13,355 nt of DNA from positions 1 through 13,355 of the forward strand of contig CAIVDG010000058.1 in assembly GCA_903904615.1 (NCBI GenBank). Reading direction: 5' to 3'. This document shows, in pieces, positions 1 through 6,536 of this stretch. Position numbers and translations under genes: made by a program. Position 1 is the stretch's first letter, and every line of letters starts with the position of its first letter. Below the pieces are notes generated by a model. It saw nothing but the letters and a program-made list of their open reading frames with translations. It was not told where the DNA came from and ran no database searches. Source of the stretch: an uncultured Acidimicrobiaceae bacterium. Lineage in GTDB: Bacteria > Actinomycetota > Acidimicrobiia > Acidimicrobiales > Ilumatobacteraceae.

Positions 1-705
1 AGCGACCTTTGCAAAGTCGACTGCACCGCGTACTGAAGAGCCAACACGCAAATCGCTGTGCGAACGCGTGCGACGGACCACCGACACCGCTTTCTCTAGC
101 CACGACGCATCGACTGCCGCTCCGTCGAGATTGCGCTGCACGATGGCAACTTCTTCTTCGGCGGTTTGATACGACATTGCTACGCGACACACACGGTCGT
201 AGACCGCGCCAGAAATTCGTGCAGTGCCCACTGCGTCGAACGGGTTCATAGCCGCCACCAAACGGAAACCCTTCGCAGCAGCAATGCGGCCCAAGCGAGG
301 CACATTAAGTTCGCCTTCGCTCATGACCGTGATGAGCACGTTCAATGTCTCTTCGGGGATGCGGTTGATTTCTTCCACATACAACAACGAACCATCGCGA
401 AGTGCGCTGACCAAGGGGCCGTCGACGAACACAGAAGGGTCATAGCCCTCGTTCAAAACCCGAGCTGGGTCGAAGTGACCAACAAGACGGGCAGGTGTGA
501 GTTCGGCGTTTCCTTCGACAAACTCAAAACCAATTCCTAAACCTTGCGCAACAGCACGAAGCAATGTTGACTTTCCGGTTCCTGGCGGGCCTTCCAACAA
601 GACATGACGGTCTGCCGCAAGAGCCGCAAGAACCAATTCAAGTTCACGACGACGGCCGACCACTTGCGTGGTGAGCGTATTGCGGAGTGCGGATGCGTTA
701 GTCAT
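1..705 (-). CDS. MoxR-family AAA+ ATPase (3' end beyond window)
   Basis: The first 235 residues of a MoxR-type AAA+ ATPase, read leftward from an ATG at 705-703; the C-terminal lid lies beyond the left edge (family members are usually about 300-330 aa). Visible: Walker A GPPGTGKS at residues 39-46, Walker B around LLYVEEINR (107-115), sensor-1 Asn in AAMNP (about 154) and an arginine-rich sensor-2 region with SSVRG near 223-227. The family is known for chaperone-like ATPases that assemble or activate metalloenzymes and usually pair with a von Willebrand factor A protein; such a gene would be expected just left of the window. The start overlaps the stop of the upstream dehydrogenase by 8 nt (ATGACTAA), so the two are translationally coupled. 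I infer a role in maturing or activating the dehydrogenases or a partner. Family assignment is strong; the specific client is unknown. Confidence 0.93.
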   Translation of the reverse strand, partial: MTNASALRNTLTTQVVGRRRELELVLAALAADRHVLLEGPPGTGKSTLLRAVAQGLGIGFEFVEGNAELTPARLVGHFDPARVLNEGYDPSVFVDGPLVSALRDGSLLYVEEINRIPEETLNVLITVMSEGELNVPRLGRIAAAKGFRLVAAMNPFDAVGTARISGAVYDRVCRVAMSYQTAEEEVAIVQRNLDGAAVDASWLEKAVSVVRRTRSHSDLRVGSSVRGAVDFAKVA

Positions 706-1849
706 TAACGATGACGCCGCGAATGTTCACGCCGTCGCGCATTGCTTGATAGCCCTCATTGATCTCATCCAGTGTGTACCGGCGAGTGATGAGTTCATCC
801 AACTTCAGATCGCCCACTCGATACATGTCGAGAAGACGTGGAATGTCTGCACGAGGATTCAGGCTTCCGAAGATGGTGCCCTTCACTTCTTTGTTCCACA
901 TTGCAAGTTGGAACAAGTTGATGTCGGCAGATGTTTCGTGCATTGGCGAGATAGCAGTAACAACACATGTGCCACCCTTGCCCACCATTGCCATTCCCTC
1001 ACCCATCATGTCGCCATGAAGAACACCAGGGGTCATGATGACGCGGTCTGCCATTTCGCCCCACGTCAGTTCGTTGATGTGCGGAATTGCTTCGGCCATT
1101 GACGCGAACGTATGTGTTGCGCCCATCTCCATCGCCTTTTCACGCTTGAACTCAATGGGGTCAATCGCAATGATTCGCTTTGCACCGGCCATACGTGCAC
1201 CCTGCACAGCGTTTATACCAATGCCGCCAATACCTACAACAACCACCGTGTCACCAGGCTGAGTATCGGCGCGGTTTGTTGCTGAACCCCATCCGGTAGC
1301 AACACCGCATGACACCAATGCCACACAGTCGAGTGGGAGATCTTTCTCCACCTTGATGAGAGATGCTTCGGCGACAGTTGCGTATTCCGAGAAAGTGCCG
1401 AGCTTGGCCATCAACTTCACGGGGCGTCCGTCTTTCACATGATGGCGATGTGTGCCATCGGTGATCATTCCGCCGGTCAGTGTTCCGGCACCCATGTTGC
1501 ACAAGTTCTGTCGACCAGTAGAGCAGTAACGGCATCGTCCACACGAAGGAACGAAACTTGCCGACACATGGTCGCCGGGTTGGAGAGAGGTAACGCCAGG
1601 TCCGCACTTCACCACAACGCCAGCACCTTCGTGACCGCCGATGAATGGGAAGAAGTCGTCGACGCCCATCATGGCCAACAATTCCTTTGGTGGAACCATG
1701 TCGCCCGTAACAAAGTGCTCGTCGGAGTGGCACATTCCGGCCACCTTCCAATTCACAAGAACCTCGTTGGCTTTTGGTTCGTCTACTTCAATTTCCTCAA
1801 CCACCCATGGCTGATCAATCCCGTAAAGAACGGCTGCACGTGACTTCAT
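698..1849 (-). CDS. Mycofactocin-associated NDMA-dependent zinc alcohol dehydrogenase, paralogue 1
   Basis: A 383-aa medium-chain (MDR) alcohol dehydrogenase. Catalytic zinc ligands are seen as C40 (GMCHSDEH), H73-E74 (GGHEGAG) and C181 (SCGVATGWGS). The structural zinc cysteines are C103, C106, C109 and C117. The Rossmann motif GIGGIG is at 206-211, with acidic D230 for the NAD ribose. The whole sequence resembles the NDMA-dependent alcohol dehydrogenases known to hold NAD(H) tightly and pass electrons to mycofactocin instead of exchanging free NAD, and the divergent MFT operon supports this. Relative to its neighbour it has about 12 extra residues between TGD and GGHE (about 51-68), close to the catalytic zinc, suggesting a different substrate range. 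A good Shine-Dalgarno (GGGGGGA on the minus strand, about 1856-1862) lies 7 nt before the ATG. It is the middle gene of a leftward operon, 39 bp after the other dehydrogenase. The actual alcohol substrate cannot be read from the sequence. Confidence 0.93.
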   Translation of the reverse strand: MKSRAAVLYGIDQPWVVEEIEVDEPKANEVLVNWKVAGMCHSDEHFVTGDMVPPKELLAMMGVDDFFPFIGGHEGAGVVVKCGPGVTSLQPGDHVSASFVPSCGRCRYCSTGRQNLCNMGAGTLTGGMITDGTHRHHVKDGRPVKLMAKLGTFSEYATVAEASLIKVEKDLPLDCVALVSCGVATGWGSATNRADTQPGDTVVVVGIGGIGINAVQGARMAGAKRIIAIDPIEFKREKAMEMGATHTFASMAEAIPHINELTWGEMADRVIMTPGVLHGDMMGEGMAMVGKGGTCVVTAISPMHETSADINLFQLAMWNKEVKGTIFGSLNPRADIPRLLDMYRVGDLKLDELITRRYTLDEINEGYQAMRDGVNIRGVIVND

Positions 1850-1888
1850 TGTTGTTCCCCCCTAATGGAATAAGTGTGTGATGAGCGA

Positions 1889-3004
1889 TTATTCGTACAC
1901 CAAAACGCCACGGATGTTCTTTCCATCGCGCATGTCTTGGTAACCCTCGTTGATGCCTTCAAGCGGATAGGTCTTTGTGACAAGGCCGTCCAGGTCGAGC
2001 TGACCTTCGCGGTACAGACCGAGAAGCTTTGGAATGTCGGCGCGTGGGTTTCCTGAACCAAACAACGAACCCACTACTTGCTTTTCCATCAATGTGAGGT
2101 CGAGAAGACTCATGTTTGCGCCACCCATTTCGAACGCCGGGTGAATGTTGGTAACGACAACACGACCACGCTTTGCGGCAAGCGCCATTGCTTCACCCAT
2201 GACTTGTCCGTCGCCAACGCCCATGGTCATGATGACCTTGTTGGCCATGGTTCCCCATGTGATGTCTTGCAACAGTGGAAGTGCTTCAGCCATTGACGAC
2301 GCAGTGTGCGTGGCACCAAACTCCATTGCCTTTTCACGCTTGAACTCAATGGGGTCTACCGCGACTACGCGCTTTGCACCAGCAAGCTTTGCGCCCTGAA
2401 TTGCGTTGGCACCAATTCCGCCAACACCGACAACAACAACAGTGTCTCCGGGGGAAACGTCGGCTGCATACACAGCAGAGCCCCATCCGGTGACAACGCC
2501 ACAACCCAACAAACATGCTTTGTCGAGAGGAACGTCTTTTTCAATCTTGATGCACGATGCTTCGTTCACCACGGTGTGATGCGCGAAGGTTCCGAGCATG
2601 CACATAAGAGTGAGGTCTTTGCCTTGTGCGTGGTGGCGAGATGTTCCGTCGGAGATTTGAAGACCAAGACCCATGAGCGCACCAAGGTCACACAAGTTCT
2701 GATGACCTGTGGAGCAGCTTGGGCAACGGCCACACGATGGGATGAAGCCAAACACCACGTGATCGCCTGGGGCCAACCAGCTAACGCCTTCGCCCACTTG
2801 TTCAACAACGCCGGCACCTTCGTGACCACCAACGATGGGAAGAGCGAACGGAAGGTCGCCCGTTGTGAGGTGCTCATCTGAATGGCACATGCCAGATGCG
2901 GCAATTTTGACCAGTACTTCACCTGGGCCAGGTGCATCGAGTTCGATTTCTTCGACACTCCATGGAGCATTTACTTCCCAGAGAACGGCTGCCTTGGTCT
3001 TCAT
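1889..3004 (-). CDS. Mycofactocin-associated NDMA-dependent zinc alcohol dehydrogenase, paralogue 2 (Rxyl_3153-like)
   Basis: A 371-aa MDR alcohol dehydrogenase starting MKTKAAVLWE, which I recognise as typical of the NDMA-dependent family called Rxyl_3153 that co-occurs with mycofactocin genes. Zinc ligands: C40, H61-E62 and C168 (catalytic), C91, C94, C97 and C105 (structural). NAD motif GVGGIG is at 193-198 with D217 after the second strand. In this family the nicotinamide stays bound and is re-oxidised by mycofactocin (known for the family, inferred here). It is the first gene of the leftward operon; an AGGGG ribosome site (about 3011-3016) precedes the ATG by about 6 nt. It faces mftA across 107 bp, so cofactor synthesis and its user enzymes could be co-regulated. 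It shares long protein identity with the other dehydrogenase and one 29-bp identical DNA stretch, indicating a tandem duplication. Confidence 0.94.
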   Translation of the reverse strand: MKTKAAVLWEVNAPWSVEEIELDAPGPGEVLVKIAASGMCHSDEHLTTGDLPFALPIVGGHEGAGVVEQVGEGVSWLAPGDHVVFGFIPSCGRCPSCSTGHQNLCDLGALMGLGLQISDGTSRHHAQGKDLTLMCMLGTFAHHTVVNEASCIKIEKDVPLDKACLLGCGVVTGWGSAVYAADVSPGDTVVVVGVGGIGANAIQGAKLAGAKRVVAVDPIEFKREKAMEFGATHTASSMAEALPLLQDITWGTMANKVIMTMGVGDGQVMGEAMALAAKRGRVVVTNIHPAFEMGGANMSLLDLTLMEKQVVGSLFGSGNPRADIPKLLGLYREGQLDLDGLVTKTYPLEGINEGYQDMRDGKNIRGVLVYE

Positions 3005-3026
3005 TGAAGTCCCCTTTGGTTGGCCA

Positions 3027-3039
3027 CTGGAGGGTCCAG
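3027..3039. promoter_or_regulatory. Perfect 5-bp dyad in the dehydrogenase leader
   Basis: CTGGA-GGG-TCCAG is an inverted repeat with 5-bp arms and a 3-nt centre. It lies between the proposed minus-strand -10 box and the start codon of the dehydrogenase at 3004. It could be half of an operator or a small mRNA hairpin. A short dyad like this can arise by chance, so function is only suggested. Confidence 0.25.
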
Positions 3040-3051
3040 CGGATGTCTCCG

Positions 3052-3057
3052 ACTTTA
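3052..3057 (-). promoter_or_regulatory. Possible -10 box for the dehydrogenase/moxR operon
   Basis: Read on the minus strand this is TAAAGT, which fits the actinobacterial TANNNT -10 pattern and lies about 47 nt before the start at 3004, leaving room for a short leader with a ribosome site. No convincing -35 hexamer is seen at the usual spacing, so the call is weak. Confidence 0.3.
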
Positions 3058-3098
3058 CCCATCTGGCGCCAACCTTCTCTAGTGGGGCTCTCGGCGGG

Positions 3099-3104
3099 TA
3101 CTGT
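3099..3104 (+). promoter_or_regulatory. Possible -10 box for mftA, leaderless arrangement
   Basis: TACTGT fits TANNNT and ends 7 nt before the mftA ATG. This spacing is typical of leaderless actinobacterial transcripts that begin at the start codon. No clear Shine-Dalgarno lies at the normal position before mftA; GGCGGG at about 3093-3098 is too far upstream, which favours the leaderless reading. No good -35 element is visible. Confidence 0.35.
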
Positions 3105-3111
3105 CGTAGCC

Positions 3112-3231
3112 ATGGAACAGGACAACATCCAGGACACCGCCGCCGAGACCACCGAGACAGCCCAGAACGTTGTCGTCGAAGAGCTCCTCGTTGAGGAAAT
3201 CTCTATCGACGGCATGTGCGGCGTTTACTGA
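3112..3231 (+). CDS. mftA: Mycofactocin precursor peptide MftA
   Basis: A 39-residue peptide ending in IDGMCGVY. This C-terminal signature, with the final Val-Tyr pair, is diagnostic of the mycofactocin precursor. The last two residues become the redox cofactor after MftC decarboxylates and cross-links them and MftE cuts them off; the rest is leader recognised by MftB. The leader is strongly acidic (many Glu/Asp, including EELLVEEISIDG), which is usual. The ATG at 3112 is the natural start: the same frame stays open upstream but would extend into the divergent promoter region. It is the first gene of the operon, with mftB 22 nt downstream. Confidence 0.97.
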   Translation: MEQDNIQDTAAETTETAQNVVVEELLVEEISIDGMCGVY

Positions 3232-3253
3232 GCACCCCACCTCTCACGCCACC

Positions 3254-3520
3254 ATGACACTCACCCTTGAGTCGGCGTGCGAGATGCACCCGCAGGTCGC
3301 TTTGCGGCCTGAGCCTTTCGGTGCGCTTGCCTATCACTACGGCAATCGCCGACTGGTCTTTCTTCGTCATCCCGACATTGTTCGCGTTGTGCGCAACATG
3401 TCGGCTCACCCCACACTGCGCGAAGCACTTGCTGCAGAGGGTGTCGATGAGTCTCGTTGGCCATCATTCGTGAAAGCCATTTCATCCCTTACTACTTCGG
3501 AGATTGTTCGTGTCCGCTGA
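3254..3520 (+). CDS. mftB: Mycofactocin precursor chaperone MftB (PqqD-like RRE)
   Basis: An 88-aa small protein of the length expected for MftB, a stand-alone PqqD-like RiPP recognition element that binds the MftA leader and delivers it to the radical SAM enzyme. The stretch VALRPEPFGALAYHYGNRRLVFL (split here by function: beta strands carrying RPEPFG and YGNRRL, residues about 15-37) is typical of the family, followed by helical segments. The ATG at 3254 is chosen; an in-frame start at 3170 would overlap most of mftA and is unlikely. The 3' end overlaps mftC by 11 nt, so the two are translationally coupled, consistent with a MftA-MftB-MftC complex in the cytosol. Confidence 0.93.
   Translation: MTLTLESACEMHPQVALRPEPFGALAYHYGNRRLVFLRHPDIVRVVRNMSAHPTLREALAAEGVDESRWPSFVKAISSLTTSEIVRVR
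3499..3502 (+). promoter_or_regulatory. Ribosome binding site deciding the mftC start
   Basis: GGAG inside the end of mftB lies 7 nt before a GTG at 3510. It would be only 1 nt from the alternative TTG at 3504. This spacing is the reason for choosing GTG 3510 as the mftC start. Confidence 0.6.
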
Positions 3521-4625
3521 ATCGCTTGTTGCACAAATGAAGTCTGGGCTTGACGCCCCTATCTGTCTCACATGGGAACTCACCTATGCATGCAACCTCG
3601 AGTGCGTGCATTGTTTGTCCAGCAGCGGTCAACGAGACCCGCATGAGCTCTCTACCGAACAAGCAAAAGCGGTGTTGGACGAACTGCGCGACTTGCAGGT
3701 GTTCTACATCAACATTGGCGGTGGCGAACCCATGATTCGTCGCGACTTCTTTGAGATCCTCGAACATTCAATCGCCAACGGCATCGGCGTGAAATTCTCT
3801 ACAAACGGCGCATTCATCGACAAGAAGAACGCTGAACGTCTCGCAGCTCTCGATTATCTCGACATTCAAATCAGTCTCGACGGAACAACTGCTGAAGTGA
3901 ATGACGCCGTTCGCGGCGCAGGTTCATATGCAACGGCAATTCGTGCCATGGAAAACCTGCGCGATGCTGGCTTTGGTCAATTTAAGATTTCTGTTGTTGT
4001 CACTCGCCACAACGTTGACCAGTTAGACGAATTCAAAGCCCTTGCCGATTCATACGGCGCGCAATTGCGCATTACTCGCTTGCGCCCAGCCGGTCGTGGT
4101 GCTGACACATGGAATGAGCTTCACCCCACTAACGCTCAGCAACGACAGATTTACGATTGGTTGTTGGCACGTGGTGAGAACGTTCTCACTGGCGACTCGT
4201 TCTTCCACTTGAATGCATTTGGTGAATCTCTTCCTGGCCTCAACATGTGTGGTGCTGGTCGTGTTGTGTGTCTTATCGATCCACTCGGTGATGTGTACGC
4301 ATGCCCGTTCGTTATTCACGATCAGTTCAAAGCGGGATCCGTTTTGGAAGCTGGCGGATTCACGAAGGTATGGCGCGAATCGGAGTTGTTTACGGAACTC
4401 CGCGAACCACAAAGTGCTGGCGCATGCGCATCATGCGGGGCTTTCGATGCTTGCCAAGGTGGATGCATGGCCGCCAAGTTCTTCACCGGAATTCCCCTGG
4501 ACGGTCCAGACCCTGAATGCGTCGGCGGTGATGGAGAGGAATATCTCGCATCAACACCCGTGGCTATTCTCCCTCGCCCATCACTGGACCATTCAAAGCC
4601 TGCTCGCACCAAGGTGAACGCGTGA
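3510..4625 (+). CDS. mftC: Mycofactocin radical SAM maturase MftC (SPASM)
   Basis: A 371-aa radical SAM/SPASM protein. The [4Fe-4S]-SAM motif CxxxCxxC is C28, C32, C35 (ACNLECVHC) and the SAM-binding GGGEP is at 70-74. The C-terminal half carries the SPASM cysteines: NMCGAG, VVCLID, YACPF, then GACASCGAFDACQGGC and a late DPEC, for auxiliary clusters. In characterised systems MftC oxidatively decarboxylates the terminal Tyr of MftA, then forms a carbon-carbon bond to the penultimate Val, giving the lactam-containing peptide. It follows mftB with an 11-nt overlap, and its stop overlaps the GTG of the plsY-like gene (GTGA). A TTG at 3504 is a poorer start. Function is secure from motifs plus adjacency to mftA/mftB. 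Confidence 0.96.
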   Translation: MSAESLVAQMKSGLDAPICLTWELTYACNLECVHCLSSSGQRDPHELSTEQAKAVLDELRDLQVFYINIGGGEPMIRRDFFEILEHSIANGIGVKFSTNGAFIDKKNAERLAALDYLDIQISLDGTTAEVNDAVRGAGSYATAIRAMENLRDAGFGQFKISVVVTRHNVDQLDEFKALADSYGAQLRITRLRPAGRGADTWNELHPTNAQQRQIYDWLLARGENVLTGDSFFHLNAFGESLPGLNMCGAGRVVCLIDPLGDVYACPFVIHDQFKAGSVLEAGGFTKVWRESELFTELREPQSAGACASCGAFDACQGGCMAAKFFTGIPLDGPDPECVGGDGEEYLASTPVAILPRPSLDHSKPARTKVNA

Positions 4626-5212
4626 ACATCATCAATCTCATTCTCGGAATTGTTGGCGGCTATTTACTTGGCACATTGCCCAGCGCAATCATCGTTGCGC
4701 GCGCCAAAGGCGTCGACATCACAACATTCGGTTCAGGCAACCCAGGCGCAAGCAATGTGGCACGTGCAATCGGATGGCGTTACGGAAGCATTGTTTTCCT
4801 TCTCGATGCTGCGAAAGGTGCAATTCCGGCAGTTCTTCTCATCGGGCATCGACCCAGCGCCTACATCTGCGGCGCGGCCGCCATTGTGGGTCACATCTTT
4901 CCCGTCACACGTGGCTTCAAAGGTGGCAAGGGAATCGCCACAGGTGCTGGCGTCTTGCTCGTCCTTCATCCACTCATCATGGTTATTTCTGCTGTGTCGT
5001 GGATTGCAATCATGAAGTTGTCGAAGAAGGCGTCAGTTGCATCAATCGTTGTTGTTCCGCTGGTTGTTGTGTTGTTAGCCGTCATGGGTAAGCCAGCGTG
5101 GGAAATTTTCGCTTTCATCGGACTCGGTGTGCTTATTGAAATTCGCCACCTGTCCAACATCAAGCGTTTGTTGTCCGGAAGTGAACCACCTGTCTCTGGT
5201 GCACGTGGCTAG
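4622..5212 (+). CDS. plsY: PlsY-type acyl-phosphate:glycerol-3-phosphate acyltransferase
   Basis: A 196-aa polytopic membrane protein with all three PlsY signatures: GSGNPGASN at 37-45, GHIFPVTRGFKGGKGIAT at 90-107 (acyl-phosphate and phosphate-binding loops) and RHLSNIKRLLSGSE at 175-188. Hydrophobic segments lie near 4-28, 56-76, 108-130 and 141-175. PlsY enzymes transfer a fatty acyl group from acyl-phosphate to glycerol-3-phosphate, the first step of phospholipid synthesis, at the inner face of the membrane. The start is GTG at 4622, overlapping the mftC stop by 4 nt, with AAGGTG 5 nt upstream. Its place between mftC and mftE is unexpected, since mftD is normal there. It may be the cell's ordinary PlsY captured into the operon, or a variant with a cofactor-linked role. 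Key motifs look intact, so activity is likely. Confidence 0.92.
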   Translation: MNIINLILGIVGGYLLGTLPSAIIVARAKGVDITTFGSGNPGASNVARAIGWRYGSIVFLLDAAKGAIPAVLLIGHRPSAYICGAAAIVGHIFPVTRGFKGGKGIATGAGVLLVLHPLIMVISAVSWIAIMKLSKKASVASIVVVPLVVVLLAVMGKPAWEIFAFIGLGVLIEIRHLSNIKRLLSGSEPPVSGARG

Positions 5213-5215
5213 TTC

Positions 5216-5839
5216 ATGCTCGGAATTCTTGAACAAGCATTTGACTGGCTGAAGGATTACTCCAGTTCACCCTGGTTCTATGTAGTTCTTCTCTCCATTG
5301 CCTTCCTCGATTCAGTACTCCCTATTGTCCCTAGCGAAACAATGGTCATCATTGGCGGTGTCAGCGCTGGTCTCCACGATCTTCACTGGTCGCTTGTCAT
5401 TTTGTTCGCGGCAACAGGCGCATTTGCAGGCGACAACTTCAGCTACCACATCGGAGTTTTCTTCTCTGAGCGACTTCAACGCAAGTACAACAAGAGCAAC
5501 AAAGGTCGTCAGCGTCTTCAATGGGCACACAAGCAAATTGAGACTCGCGGTGGTGAACTACTCGTCACTGCACGCTTTATCCCCGGTGGACGCACCATCG
5601 TCACTCTCACATGTGGCATTACAGGTCAGTCCACCAAGTGGTTCATGAAGTGGTCGGCAATTGCCGCGGGCATATGGGCAACTTATGCCGCCATGCTCGG
5701 CTTCATTGGCGGGAGAACTTTCCAAGACAACCATACGAAGGCGTTCATCGTTGCGTTCTCTATGGCTATCGGCGCGACCATCATTCTTGAAATCATTCGA
5801 CACTTCAGAGGCAAGAAAACTCCTGCCACTCATGAGTGA
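5216..5839 (+). CDS. DedA/SNARE-associated family membrane protein
   Basis: A 207-aa DedA-family integral membrane protein. Family features seen: acidic E41 in the first re-entrant region (PIVPSETMVIIGG), GDNFSYHIG at 72-80, the arginine motif ARFIPGGRT at 119-127, and the small-residue helix AGIWATYAAMLGFIGG at about 151-166; a C-terminal membrane helix (about 176-194) is followed by a basic tail. DedA proteins are known as lipid transporters or scramblases, some recycling undecaprenyl phosphate, and depend on membrane potential. It lies 3 nt after plsY and overlaps mftE by 8 nt, so it is in the same transcript. Together with PlsY it suggests a membrane-lipid module embedded in the MFT operon. 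The lipid handled cannot be inferred. Confidence 0.9.
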   Translation: MLGILEQAFDWLKDYSSSPWFYVVLLSIAFLDSVLPIVPSETMVIIGGVSAGLHDLHWSLVILFAATGAFAGDNFSYHIGVFFSERLQRKYNKSNKGRQRLQWAHKQIETRGGELLVTARFIPGGRTIVTLTCGITGQSTKWFMKWSAIAAGIWATYAAMLGFIGGRTFQDNHTKAFIVAFSMAIGATIILEIIRHFRGKKTPATHE

Positions 5840-6536
5840 CATCGTCTCTCCTGCGTCGTCAGAGATTGCATCTGGTCAGGTGTTGATGGTCTTGCCGCTA
5901 GGTGCATGGGAGCAACATGGTCCCCACTTACCGCTGGACACAGACACAGTCATTGTTACTTCGGTGGTAGAACGTGGAATTACTCACTCCAACATTCCAC
6001 GTCATCGCGTCATTGTTGCCCCTGTGCTTGCCATTACCGCAAGCGATGAACACGCGGGATTTCCTGGAAGTCTCAGTACAGGTACACGTGCGTTAGTCGA
6101 CTCCGTGGTGTCCATCTGTCGTTCAGCGTCTCCCTGGTCCGCAGGTGTTCTCATTGCAAATGGTCACGGTGGAAACTTTGATGCACTAAAAGACATTGCA
6201 TCGGCACTTGACTACGAAAAGATCACCTACTCAATATGGTCTCTTCCTTCGTACAACGGCGCAGATATGCATGCAGGAAAGACAGAGACCTCTCTCATGT
6301 TGCACCTCGCCCCACACACGGTTCGTCGTGACGCGATTCCACCCGTTGATGTAAGCGAGATCGACATGACCGCCATGCGCCAGCACGGCATACAAGATGT
6401 GTCACCGTCTGGCGTGCTCGGCGCTCCCGCTGCTGCCACTGCTGAACACGGACAAGAAGTTCTGGCTCTCTACACGGAATCTTTTGTTGACCGTCTGCGA
6501 ATGTGCGCATCGCAATGGTTGAATGTTGGTCAATGA
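5832..6536 (+). CDS. mftE: Mycofactocin system creatininase-family peptidase MftE
   Basis: A 234-aa creatininase-fold metallopeptidase. Metal and active-site residues typical of the family are visible: E27 and H29 in GAWEQHGPHLPLDTD, D38 at its end, H112 in NGHGGN (110-114), and E152 in MHAGKTE. In known MFT systems MftE hydrolyses the MftC-modified MftA, releasing the cyclised Val-Tyr unit (AHDP). The ATG at 5832 gives the family length (most members are about 230-250 aa); the same frame is open further upstream inside dedA but the extra sequence is not creatininase-like. It overlaps dedA by 8 nt and mftF by 4 nt (ATGA). Strongly supported by motifs and by position. Confidence 0.94.
   Translation: MSDIVSPASSEIASGQVLMVLPLGAWEQHGPHLPLDTDTVIVTSVVERGITHSNIPRHRVIVAPVLAITASDEHAGFPGSLSTGTRALVDSVVSICRSASPWSAGVLIANGHGGNFDALKDIASALDYEKITYSIWSLPSYNGADMHAGKTETSLMLHLAPHTVRRDAIPPVDVSEIDMTAMRQHGIQDVSPSGVLGAPAAATAEHGQEVLALYTESFVDRLRMCASQWLNVGQ

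Noticed and set aside
2306..2881. A 191-codon open frame on the plus strand inside the dehydrogenase gene at 1889-3004
   Set aside because: It is fully antisense to a gene with intact zinc and NAD motifs; its translation is rich in Cys, His and Thr and resembles no family.
3170..3253. Upstream in-frame extension of mftB to a start at 3170
   Set aside because: It would overlap the functional C-terminus of mftA, adds non-family sequence, and MftB proteins are about the size given by ATG 3254.
4626..5831. A hidden or frameshifted mftD between mftC and mftE
   Set aside because: The interval is filled by two intact genes with clear PlsY and DedA motifs; no frame shows FMN-dependent alpha-hydroxy-acid dehydrogenase sequence.
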